The translations under genes were made by a program, and so were the position numbers. From assembly GCA_934667465.1 (NCBI GenBank), contig CAKUMG010000428.1, positions 1 to 5,741 on the forward strand: 5,741 nt of DNA, given 5' to 3'. Below, one piece after another: positions 1-4,961 of the stretch. The notes beneath the pieces were generated by a model, which searched no databases, had not been told where the DNA came from, and saw only the letters and a list, made by a program, of their open reading frames with translations. The stretch's first letter is position 1, and each line of letters begins with the position of its first letter. This DNA comes from an uncultured Actinoplanes sp. GTDB lineage: Bacteria > Actinomycetota > Actinomycetes > Mycobacteriales > Micromonosporaceae.

Positions 1-531
1 GCCGAGGCCCGCGACGTCCGGGGCGGCGAAGTCGAAGCCGAGCTGCGAATTCTCCTTGACCTTGGACGTGTCGACCTTCATCCAGGTCTTGCCGCTGAAC
101 ATCTCGACCATCGTCTCGAGGCCCTGGAGCATCTTGGCGCTCTCCGGGTCGCCCGAGCCGAGCTCCTTCAGCGACTCGAGCTGCGCGGCGCTCTCGCCCA
201 TGTCCATGGTCATCTTGACGTAGCGGTTCGAGTCGACGAAGAGGATGTCGACGGCGCCCTTCTGCCCCTCCTCGACCACGGCCTCGGTGCTGAGCGAGGC
301 GGACTTGCTGGGCGCGTGCACGACGGCGTCGGCCTTGGCGCCGCCCGGCATGGCCACGGCGGCGGAGTAGTTGCCGGTCTTGACGCCCGAGGTGGAGGCG
401 ACCAGGGCGGCCTTGGGGTCGGCGGGCTGCTCGGCCTTGGCGGGCGGGGCAGCGGCGTCGTCACTGCTGCCACAGGCGGTGAGCCCGAGCGCGAGCAGGG
501 GCACGACAACGGCGGCGAACCGTCGGTTCAT
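1..531 (-). CDS. Secreted lipoprotein, LppX/LprG-like fold suspected, 3' end outside window
   Basis: This encodes an exported lipoprotein of which 177 codons are visible; the C-terminus is cut off by the left edge. Residues 1-20 form a lipoprotein signal peptide: Arg3-Arg4, a hydrophobic stretch from about 6 to 17, and a lipobox L17-T18-A19-C20, with Cys20 as the lipidated residue. A short Gly/Ser/Asp/Ala/Pro linker follows. The rest alternates Gly-rich and Val-rich segments and contains a KTWMKVD stretch near residues 150-156. That pattern resembles the LppX/LprAFG or LolA-like lipid-carrier lipoproteins of actinomycetes, but this is an impression without a diagnostic motif, so no substrate is assigned. 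The ATG start is supported by GGAG (541-544 on the complementary strand) nine bases upstream. It lies 74 bases downstream of the DUF4245 gene in the same direction, so they may be cotranscribed. Confidence 0.85.
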   Translation of the reverse strand, partial: MNRRFAAVVVPLLALGLTACGSSDDAAAPPAKAEQPADPKAALVASTSGVKTGNYSAAVAMPGGAKADAVVHAPSKSASLSTEAVVEEGQKGAVDILFVDSNRYVKMTMDMGESAAQLESLKELGSGDPESAKMLQGLETMVEMFSGKTWMKVDTSKVKENSQLGFDFAAPDVAGLG

Positions 532-570
532 GAAGGGGTGCTCCGAAGGGGAGTGCGACAGGACTGCGGG

Positions 571-576
571 AGCCTA
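571..576 (-). promoter_or_regulatory. Possible -10 element (TAGGCT) for the lipoprotein gene
   Basis: On the minus strand TAGGCT fits the actinobacterial -10 pattern TAnnnT. Transcription would begin near 564, leaving a leader of about 33 bases that includes the GGAG site. No convincing -35 sequence sits 17-18 bases upstream, so this is a weak call. Confidence 0.25.
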
Positions 577-605
577 GAGCACCCGCCCGTCCCGGCGCTG
601 CCCCG

Positions 606-1163
606 TCACGGCAGCGAGGCGGCGAACTCTTCCAGCTTGTCCGATTCGCGGGGGCCGACGATCAGGATCGTGCGCCCCTTCTCCACGAGCGCCAGCGCGG
701 TCTCGCCGGGCCGCCCGTCGTACACCGACCAGGCCCTTTGCTCGTCCTGGAAGGTGCGCAGCGGCTCCGGGGAGGCGCCCAGTTCGGCGGGGATCAACGT
801 GGCGGTGGCCACACTGCTCTCCACGAGCAGCACCGGCTGGTCGTCGGGGTCGGCATAGCCCAGCCGCAGCGTGCCGCCGCCGGCCTCCCGCTTGAACGTG
901 GCGCTCTGCAGGGTCCAGTCCTCGCCGAGCCCCTCGGGCACGGTCACCTCGAACATTCCGGAGGCCCGGGCCGCCTCGAGCGTCGGCTCCGCGTCGTAGC
1001 TGTGCGGCTTGTCGCCGTCGAGCACCACCCGCGCGAAGATCATCATCAGGGCGATCGGGACGAGCAGGACGGCGAGCGACAACGCCATGTCGCGGGGGCT
1101 TCGCCCGCCACGCTTACCCAGGGCCGGGCTAGGAGTGCTGGACACCCCACCATTGTTAACCAT
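606..1163 (-). CDS. DUF4245 domain-containing membrane-anchored protein
   Basis: This is a 185-residue protein of the DUF4245 family, whose function is unknown. A short polar basic N-terminus (KRGGRSPRD at 17-25) is followed by one transmembrane segment at about 26-48 (ALSLAVLLVPIALMMIF region), then a soluble extracytoplasmic domain with features typical of the family (VPEGLGEDW, the YADPDDQP stretch, a VEKGRTILIVGP strand near the end). The RSPRDMALSL block just before the helix is characteristic of DUF4245 proteins next to glpX. The gene is divergent from glpX, a neighbourhood I recall from mycobacteria (Rv1100 beside Rv1099c). The ATG at 1163 has no clear ribosome site. A GTG at 1145 is an alternative that shortens the protein by six residues and may be read leaderless, since AACAAT lies six bases before it. 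Confidence 0.88.
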   Translation of the reverse strand: MVNNGGVSSTPSPALGKRGGRSPRDMALSLAVLLVPIALMMIFARVVLDGDKPHSYDAEPTLEAARASGMFEVTVPEGLGEDWTLQSATFKREAGGGTLRLGYADPDDQPVLLVESSVATATLIPAELGASPEPLRTFQDEQRAWSVYDGRPGETALALVEKGRTILIVGPRESDKLEEFAASLP

Positions 1164-1164
1164 G
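1151..1164. repeat. 14-bp imperfect palindrome around GTTAAC at the DUF4245 start
   Basis: CATTGTTAACCATG is an inverted repeat with six of seven pairs matching, centred between 1157 and 1158. It covers the DUF4245 ATG and lies 82 bases before the glpX start. It could be an operator in the divergent promoter region or a chance palindrome. Confidence 0.3.
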
Positions 1165-1233
1165 TCGCTTTGCCCGCGACTTCGCACGGGCCGCGTGTGA
1201 GGATCGGGACAACCGAACCCCTCCCAACGTCGC

Positions 1234-1240
1234 GAGGAGG
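1234..1240 (+). promoter_or_regulatory. glpX ribosome binding site GAGGAGG
   Basis: GAGGAGG is a near-perfect Shine-Dalgarno sequence five bases before the GTG at 1246. It fixes the glpX start there. Confidence 0.85.
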
Positions 1241-1245
1241 CCACC

Positions 1246-2262
1246 GTGCCCGTCTCCGCCCACCCGCAGGATCTCGACCGCAACATCGCCCTCGATCTCG
1301 TACGCGTCACCGAGGCGGCCGCGATGGCCGCCGGCCGCTGGGTCGGTCGCGGCGACAAGAACGGCGGGGACGGCGCCGCCGTGGACGCCATGCGCAAGCT
1401 GATCAACTCGATCCAGATGCGCGGCGTCGTGGTGATCGGCGAGGGCGAGAAGGACGAGGCGCCCATGCTCTTCAACGGGGAGCAGGTGGGCGACGGCACC
1501 GGGCCCGAGGTGGACGTCGCGGTGGATCCGGTCGACGGCACCACGCTGATGAGCAAGGGGATGCCGGGCGCCGTGGCGGTGCTGGCCGTGGCCGAGCGGG
1601 GCGCGATGTTCGACCCGAGCGCGGTCTTCTACATGGACAAGATCGCGGTCGGCCCGGACTGCGCCGACGTGATCGACATCAACGCGGGAGCGACCGAGAA
1701 CCTGCGGCGCATCGCCCGTGCCAAGCGGTCGGATGTCTCGGATGTGACCGTCTGCATCCTCGACCGGCCGCGGCACCACGCGCTGATCGAGGAGGTCCGG
1801 GCGGCCGGCGCGAACATCAAGTTCATCTCCGACGGCGACATCGCGGGTGCCATCGCAGCGGCCCGCCCCGAGTCGGACGTCGACGTGCTGATGGGCATCG
1901 GCGGCACGCCCGAGGGCATCACCGCCGCCTGCGCGATCAAGTGCCTCGGCGGCGAGATCCAGGCCAGGCTGTGGCCGCTGGACGACTCCGAGCGTGAGAA
2001 GGCGCTGGCCGGCGGGCACGACCTGGACCGCGTCCTGACCACCGACGACCTGGTGACCGGCGACAACTGCTTCTTCGTCGCCACCGGCGTCACGTCGGGC
2101 GACCTGCTCAAGGGTGTCCGCTATCGCGCCGGCGGCGCGCACACCCAGTCGATCGTCATGCGCTCCAAGAGCGGCACGATCCGCGTCATCGACTCCTACC
2201 ACCGCCTCGAGAAGCTGAAGCTCTACAGCTCCGTCGACTTCGACGGCCATATTCCCAGCTAG
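1246..2262 (+). CDS. glpX: Class II fructose-1,6-bisphosphatase (GlpX)
   Basis: The cytosolic enzyme hydrolyses fructose 1,6-bisphosphate to fructose 6-phosphate and phosphate, the committed step of gluconeogenesis; in actinomycetes it is usually the main FBPase. The protein has 338 residues, close to the usual 330-340. It belongs to the lithium-sensitive Mg/Mn-dependent sugar phosphatase fold. Visible motifs are GRGDKN (35-40), [12 protein letters not shown] (63-74), DPVDGTT (94-100) and GIGGTPEG (217-224). By alignment with E. coli GlpX, metal ligands would be Asp37, Glu66, Asp94 and Glu223, with Thr99 as the catalytic threonine of the DPxDGT motif. GITSGDL-type [10 protein letters not shown] is at 281-290. 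All key residues are present, so the gene looks functional. The GTG start is set by GAGGAGG. The TAG stop overlaps the stop of the convergent rhomboid gene. No fumarase gene follows, unlike in mycobacteria. Confidence 0.97.
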   Translation: MPVSAHPQDLDRNIALDLVRVTEAAAMAAGRWVGRGDKNGGDGAAVDAMRKLINSIQMRGVVVIGEGEKDEAPMLFNGEQVGDGTGPEVDVAVDPVDGTTLMSKGMPGAVAVLAVAERGAMFDPSAVFYMDKIAVGPDCADVIDINAGATENLRRIARAKRSDVSDVTVCILDRPRHHALIEEVRAAGANIKFISDGDIAGAIAAARPESDVDVLMGIGGTPEGITAACAIKCLGGEIQARLWPLDDSEREKALAGGHDLDRVLTTDDLVTGDNCFFVATGVTSGDLLKGVRYRAGGAHTQSIVMRSKSGTIRVIDSYHRLEKLKLYSSVDFDGHIPS

Positions 2263-2918
2263 ATGTCGGTGAGGGTGGGGCGGTCCGGATCGTAGAGGGC
2301 GGGGAGGGCCTTGGGGCGCCGGCGGCGGAACGCGATGGCCGCGACCACGCCGCCGAGCAGCCCGAGCAGGTGCCCCTGCCAGGAGATCGGCTGGTCGGTC
2401 GGGAGGATGTTGTAGATCTGGTACCAGTAGAGCAGCCCGATGAAGCCGGCCACGCCGAGGTTCCACCAGCTGCGCTCGACGAAGCCGCGGGCGAAGAGCA
2501 GCCCGAGATAGCCGAAGACCACGCCGCTGGCGCCCACGACGACGCTGCCCGGGTCGCCGACCAGCCAGACGCCGATGCCGCTGACCAGGATGATGACCAG
2601 GGTCGACCAGAGGAAGCGCCGGAACCCGCCGGCCAGGGCGAACGTGCCGACCAGGATCAGCGGGACGCTGTTGCCGTAGAGGTGGTCCCAGTTGGCGTGC
2701 AGGAACGGGCTGAACAGGATGCCGTCGAGACCCTCGGGCTGCCGCGGGATGATGCCGCCGAGCAGATCCAGATAGCCCGCCCCGAGGCCCACGTCGATCG
2801 CCTCGATGAGGAAGAGCACGGGCACGACGGCGCACATGGCGAGGAAAGACCGGCCGATGGCGGCGAAGAACGCCTCGGTCCCGAACTTGAAGGTCGCGTC
2901 TTCCCCGGGGTAAGCCAT
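2259..2918 (-). CDS. Rhomboid family intramembrane serine protease
   Basis: This 219-residue polytopic membrane protein carries the full rhomboid signature. [10 protein letters not shown] at 74-83 gives the HxxxN oxyanion motif (His79, Asn83). GASGVVFG at 129-136 carries the nucleophile Ser131, and QGHLLG at 181-186 the catalytic His183. Hydrophobic segments near 24-43, 66-73 plus 84-97, 102-121, 125-143, 152-170 and 182-197 fit a six-helix core without extra domains. Rhomboids cleave transmembrane segments of other proteins within the bilayer; the substrate here is unknown. The gene starts 37 bases after the S1 protease stop and is probably cotranscribed with it. The start is uncertain: GGAGG directly abuts the ATG at 2918 with no spacer, and an in-frame GTG at 2945 would add nine residues. 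Its TAG stop shares CTAG with glpX. Confidence 0.92.
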   Translation of the reverse strand: MAYPGEDATFKFGTEAFFAAIGRSFLAMCAVVPVLFLIEAIDVGLGAGYLDLLGGIIPRQPEGLDGILFSPFLHANWDHLYGNSVPLILVGTFALAGGFRRFLWSTLVIILVSGIGVWLVGDPGSVVVGASGVVFGYLGLLFARGFVERSWWNLGVAGFIGLLYWYQIYNILPTDQPISWQGHLLGLLGGVVAAIAFRRRRPKALPALYDPDRPTLTDI

Positions 2919-2923
2919 CCTCC
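2919..2923 (-). promoter_or_regulatory. Shine-Dalgarno GGAGG abutting the rhomboid start codon
   Basis: On the minus strand GGAGG (2923 to 2919) is followed immediately by ATG at 2918. A working site normally needs 5-9 bases of spacing. Either initiation here is inefficient, or the true start is elsewhere (GTG at 2945). No in-frame start codon lies 5-9 bases downstream. Confidence 0.4.
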
Positions 2924-2940
2924 GATGGTTACCGATGGTT
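2922..2940. repeat. Tandem direct repeat of CCGATGGTT, two copies
   Basis: CCGATGGTT occurs at 2922-2930 and 2932-2940 with one base between, in the short gap between the S1 protease stop and the rhomboid start. On the coding strand it reads AACCATCGG twice, and the second copy runs into the GGAGG site. It could be a small operator or a local duplication. Confidence 0.6.
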
Positions 2941-2955
2941 GCCACCCACGCCAAA

Positions 2956-3762
2956 TCAAGCTCGGCCCAGCTTGCGCGCCGCCGCCTTGATGTCTGCCCG
3001 GAACGTCGCGAGCTGGGTGTACACGCCCGGATAGCCCTTGCGGGCGCAGCCGAGGCCCCAGCTGACGATGCCCACCTGCACCCACCCGTCGCGGGCGTGG
3101 GCGACGAGCGGGCCGCCGGAGTCGCCCTGGCACGTGTCGACACCGCGGCGGGCCGCGCAGACCGATTCGTCCTTGACGAGCTCGATGTCGATTTTCGCGT
3201 ATGCCTCCGCGCAGGCGTGGTCGGCGACGACCCGTACGGTGCCGTAGCGCAGCTTCTTCTCCTGCGTGGCGGGGCGCTCGCCGGTCTGCCCCCAGCCCAG
3301 GATGGTCAGCCGCCGCCCCTCCCCCGGCGCGTCGCCGCGGGTCAGGTCGAGGGTGGGCAGGTCGAGGTCGTGGTCGAGCTTGACCAGGGCCCAGTCGTCG
3401 CCGCGGGTCTCGTCGCGGAAGCCCTCGGCCCGGATCACCTCGACCGAGCGGGCGCGGCGGGCGGAGCGGTCCTCGAGGTCCGTCACGCCGGCGACCACCT
3501 CGATCGTGCTGTCCTTGCCCGTACGCGTGACGCAGTGCCCGGCCGTCAGCACGAGCCGCGGTGCGGTCAGGGCCCCGCCGCACCCCATCGAGAGCCGCAC
3601 CATCCAGGGGAACTTGCCGTCCGGGGCGACATCGCCGCCGATGACCTCGCGCAAGTGGCCGGCGTCCGGGGTGGCGGTCGAGGCGGACCCGGCTGTCTGG
3701 CCCGCGGTGAGCACGGACACGACGATTCCGAGCACGAGAAGCGATGCGACTTTCCGGACCAT
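2956..3762 (-). CDS. Secreted trypsin-like serine protease (peptidase family S1)
   Basis: This 268-residue precursor of a chymotrypsin-fold protease has an N-terminal Sec signal peptide (Arg3-Lys4, hydrophobic 6-20, cleavage likely in the AGSA region near 24-30) and a short pro-segment to about 39. The mature domain starts at VIGG (40-43). The catalytic triad is His76 in TAGHC, Asp123 in DWAL and Ser215 in GDSGGP. Asp209, six residues before the serine, occupies the trypsin S1-pocket position, so cleavage after Arg or Lys is expected. The SWGLGCARKGYPGVYT-type stretch at 234-249 matches the trypsin pocket wall. Cysteine pairs 61-77, 184-202 and 211-239 match the three conserved bacterial trypsin disulphides. 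The ATG at 3762 is preferred; a GTG at 3789 would sit against the upstream hairpin and lacks a ribosome site. The pro-segment ends RE|VIGG, with Glu where an Arg or Lys activation site is usual. Confidence 0.94.
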   Translation of the reverse strand: MVRKVASLLVLGIVVSVLTAGQTAGSASTATPDAGHLREVIGGDVAPDGKFPWMVRLSMGCGGALTAPRLVLTAGHCVTRTGKDSTIEVVAGVTDLEDRSARRARSVEVIRAEGFRDETRGDDWALVKLDHDLDLPTLDLTRGDAPGEGRRLTILGWGQTGERPATQEKKLRYGTVRVVADHACAEAYAKIDIELVKDESVCAARRGVDTCQGDSGGPLVAHARDGWVQVGIVSWGLGCARKGYPGVYTQLATFRADIKAAARKLGRA

Positions 3763-3768
3763 GCGGAC

Positions 3769-3774
3769 ATTTGA
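3769..3774 (-). promoter_or_regulatory. Possible -10 for a leaderless S1 protease transcript
   Basis: TCAAAT on the minus strand matches TATAAT at four of six positions and is followed by exactly six bases and then the ATG at 3762. This is the spacing expected if transcription starts on the A of the start codon. It would explain the missing ribosome site and how the gene is expressed just past a terminator. There is no clear -35. Confidence 0.25.
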
Positions 3775-3788
3775 CCACTCCGGCGGCA

Positions 3789-3824
3789 CAGAAAAGGGGT
3801 ACGCGCCGAAGCACGTACCCCTTT
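3789..3824 (-). terminator. Intrinsic terminator of the transglycosylase gene, UUCG tetraloop
   Basis: Read on the minus strand, 3824-3793 forms a 14-bp stem (AAAGGGGTACGTGC paired with GCGCGTACCCCTTT) with one G-U pair, closed by C(UUCG)G, the extra-stable tetraloop. TTTTCT at the end supplies the U-run. It begins 15 bases after the transglycosylase stop. On the plus strand the same sequence has a C-A mismatch and a CGAA loop, so it is built for minus-strand transcripts, though it may also stop rare plus-strand ones. Confidence 0.9.
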
Positions 3825-3839
3825 GTCAGTCCTGGGCTG

Positions 3840-4739
3840 TCAGTACCAGCCGACGCTCTGCGAGTGCGACCAGGCCTCGCACGGCGAGCCGTAGCGGCCC
3901 TCGATGTAGCCGAGGCCCCACTTGATCTGGGTGGCCGGGTTGCTCTGCCAGTCGGAGGCGACCGAGCCCATCTTGCTGCCGGGCAGCGACTGCGGGATGC
4001 CGTAGGCGCCGCTGCTCGGGTTCTGGGCGCGGTGGTTCCAGCCGCTCTCCTTGTTCCACAGCTTGTTGAGGCAGGAGAACTGGGCGATGCCGAAGCCCGC
4101 GTCGATCATCAGGGCGCAGCCGGTGGCCCGGTTGCCGCTGAACTCCTCGCAGGAGGCGGGGATCGGGCCGTCGAACTCGACCGAGCCGCTTCCGCTGCTG
4201 CCGCCGCTGCTCGCCGCGGCCTTCTCCTCGGCCTTGCGCTTCGCCTCTTCCGCGGCCTTCTTCTCGGCCGCTTCCTTGGCGATGGCCTTCTTCTCGATGG
4301 TCCGCGCCTCGCCGGCGGCGGCCTGGGCCCCCGCGGCGGCCTCGGAGGCGGCCTCGGTCACGACCCGGCGCTGTTCGGCGCGGGCGGCGGCGTGCTCGCT
4401 GCGCCGCTCCTTGAGCAGCGACACCTCATCGACGTTCGACGGAACTGCAACCTGCGCCTGCGCGCTCTGCTGCAGGATCTCGCGGTCCTTGCCGATGTAG
4501 ACCCCGCCGATGACGCCCGCGACGAGCAGTCCGACAGAGGCCACACGGATGCTGACCCGGCCCCAGAGCCGATTCACGAGTTTCCCTTCGTAGGGGGCAA
4601 CGACGCGGGGCGTCACCCCGGCCCTCAGGACCGGAGCCGGACGCTCCACGAGCTTCGAGCGGCCGCTGCGGGACCGCACCGACCGGCTGTGGTGCCGCCG
4701 GCCCATGGTCCCCGATCGATCTCCGGCCGGGTGGACCAT
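3840..4739 (-). CDS. Membrane-anchored coiled-coil lytic transglycosylase (SLT-like domain)
   Basis: This probable peptidoglycan-cleaving enzyme has 299 residues from the ATG at 4739. In order it shows an Arg/Ser-rich cytoplasmic tail (1-60, e.g. SRSVRSRSGRS), one transmembrane segment (about 62-81), an Ala/Glu/Lys-rich coiled coil (about 105-175) that would act as a stalk, a Gly/Ser linker (177-187) and a C-terminal lysozyme-like domain (195-299). That domain contains NKESGWNHRAQNPSSGAYGIPQS, with Glu231 as the likely catalytic acid, and ends NPATQIKWGLGYIEGRYGSPCEAW...GWY, typical of actinobacterial SLT domains related to the resuscitation-promoting-factor fold. Cys197, Cys208, Cys223 and Cys287 may form disulphides. 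The start is unsure: ATG at 4706, or GTG at 4577 with AAGGGA seven bases upstream, are in frame; the latter gives 245 residues beginning right before the membrane segment. A strong terminator follows the stop. Confidence 0.9.
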   Translation of the reverse strand: MVHPAGDRSGTMGRRHHSRSVRSRSGRSKLVERPAPVLRAGVTPRVVAPYEGKLVNRLWGRVSIRVASVGLLVAGVIGGVYIGKDREILQQSAQAQVAVPSNVDEVSLLKERRSEHAAARAEQRRVVTEAASEAAAGAQAAAGEARTIEKKAIAKEAAEKKAAEEAKRKAEEKAAASSGGSSGSGSVEFDGPIPASCEEFSGNRATGCALMIDAGFGIAQFSCLNKLWNKESGWNHRAQNPSSGAYGIPQSLPGSKMGSVASDWQSNPATQIKWGLGYIEGRYGSPCEAWSHSQSVGWY

Positions 4740-4772
4740 GCGAATGATGCTCGCCAGCCACCATGGCTCACC

Positions 4773-4811
4773 GTGAAGGGGATGTGAAATAACAACGCCA
4801 AGCTGTGAAAT
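4773..4811 (+). repeat. Three helically phased GTGAA direct repeats
   Basis: GTGAA occurs at 4773, 4784 and 4805, i.e. spaced 11 and 21 bases, one and two helical turns. The last two copies extend to TGTGAAAT (4783-4790 and 4804-4811). Same-face spacing suggests cooperative protein binding. The third copy is one half of the CRP-like palindrome. Another half-site, TCACA, lies at 4885-4889. Confidence 0.45.
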
Positions 4812-4819
4812 GAATCACG
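4804..4819. promoter_or_regulatory. CRP/Cmr-like operator, TGTGA-N6-TCACG
   Basis: TGTGAAATGAATCACG matches the CRP family palindrome TGTGA-N6-TCACA at nine of ten defined positions, 65 bases upstream of the transglycosylase ATG. Known background: the M. tuberculosis CRP homologue Rv3676 activates rpfA, a gene for a related wall-cleaving enzyme. By analogy this site may link cAMP signalling to wall remodelling. Binding is inferred from sequence only. Confidence 0.5.
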
Positions 4820-4840
4820 GGACGTTTAGGATTCAAGGCG

Positions 4841-4850
4841 GGCAATTGCC
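4841..4850. repeat. Perfect 10-bp palindrome GGCAATTGCC
   Basis: This perfect inverted repeat is centred on AATT in the AT-richer intergenic region. A second, imperfect AATT-centred palindrome (TAGTAATTGCTA, 4892-4903, five of six pairs) is centred 52 bases away, about five helical turns. It is a possible operator for an unknown regulator. Confidence 0.4.
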
Positions 4851-4916
4851 GACTATCCCGCTCACCCGTCCGGTATAAGCGAAATCACATTTAGTAATTG
4901 CTACCACGCAAGGAGT

Positions 4917-4947
4917 GAGGCGGGCGCCCGCACCGGGCACCCGCCTC
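4917..4947 (-). terminator. Hairpin terminator downstream of phoH
   Basis: This 31-base perfect-length hairpin has 14-bp arms (GAGGCGGG... with ...CCGCCTC), one G-U pair and a 3-base loop, starting 14 bases after the PhoH stop codon on the minus strand. The following bases (ACTCCTTG) are only weakly T-rich, as is common for actinobacterial terminators. It isolates phoH from the transglycosylase gene. Confidence 0.8.
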
Positions 4948-4961
4948 ATGATCACACAGGG

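Larger units (their letters stand above)
4740..4916. promoter_or_regulatory. AT-richer regulatory region upstream of the transglycosylase gene
   Basis: This intergenic stretch between the PhoH terminator and the transglycosylase start has much lower GC than its surroundings, roughly half A/T from about 4783 to 4905. It contains a CRP-like site, phased GTGAA repeats and two AATT-centred palindromes. I see no open frame with coding character and no convincing -35/-10 pair; GATAGT (near 4853-4858, minus strand) is a weak -10 candidate. It must carry the promoter of the transglycosylase gene, since the hairpin at 4917-4947 blocks readthrough from phoH. Confidence 0.6.

Noticed and set aside
600..625. 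Small hairpin at the DUF4245 stop codon as a terminator
   Set aside because: The stem is only about five pairs (CTGCC/GGCAG) and has no T-run, so it is too weak to call.
738..1997. Long plus-strand open frame overlapping DUF4245 and glpX
   Set aside because: It is antisense to DUF4245 and in the wrong frame of glpX, with low-complexity Arg/Gly/Ala composition typical of a GC-rich shadow frame and no recognisable domain.
1156..2835. Very long minus-strand open frame antisense to glpX and within the rhomboid gene
   Set aside because: GC-rich DNA produces long spurious frames; both overlapped genes have clear family motifs in their own frames, and this translation has none.
2259..3762. Rhombosortase with a GlyGly-CTERM protease substrate
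   Set aside because: The S1 protease ends in a soluble Arg/Lys-rich helix (RKLGRA) with no GlyGly motif or C-terminal membrane helix, so the rhombosortase pairing does not apply.
3763..3789. GTG at 3789 as the S1 protease start
   Set aside because: It lies four bases past the terminator stem, has no ribosome site, and would put acidic and Pro residues ahead of a normal signal peptide that starts with MVRK at 3762.
2657..3814. Minus-strand 385-codon open frame over the S1 protease
   Set aside because: Arg/Pro-rich shadow; the S1 protease frame carries the intact catalytic triad and disulphide cysteines.
3744..4787. Plus-strand 347-codon open frame opposite the transglycosylase
   Set aside because: It is antisense to a gene with a clear catalytic domain and crosses the terminator hairpin; its composition is Gly/Ala/Leu-rich shadow sequence.
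4740..4916. c-di-AMP (ydaO-type) riboswitch, which often precedes actinobacterial wall-lytic genes
   Set aside because: The conserved GGGGUGAAUC-like core and its paired 5' block are not found on the minus strand. A covariance-model search would settle it.
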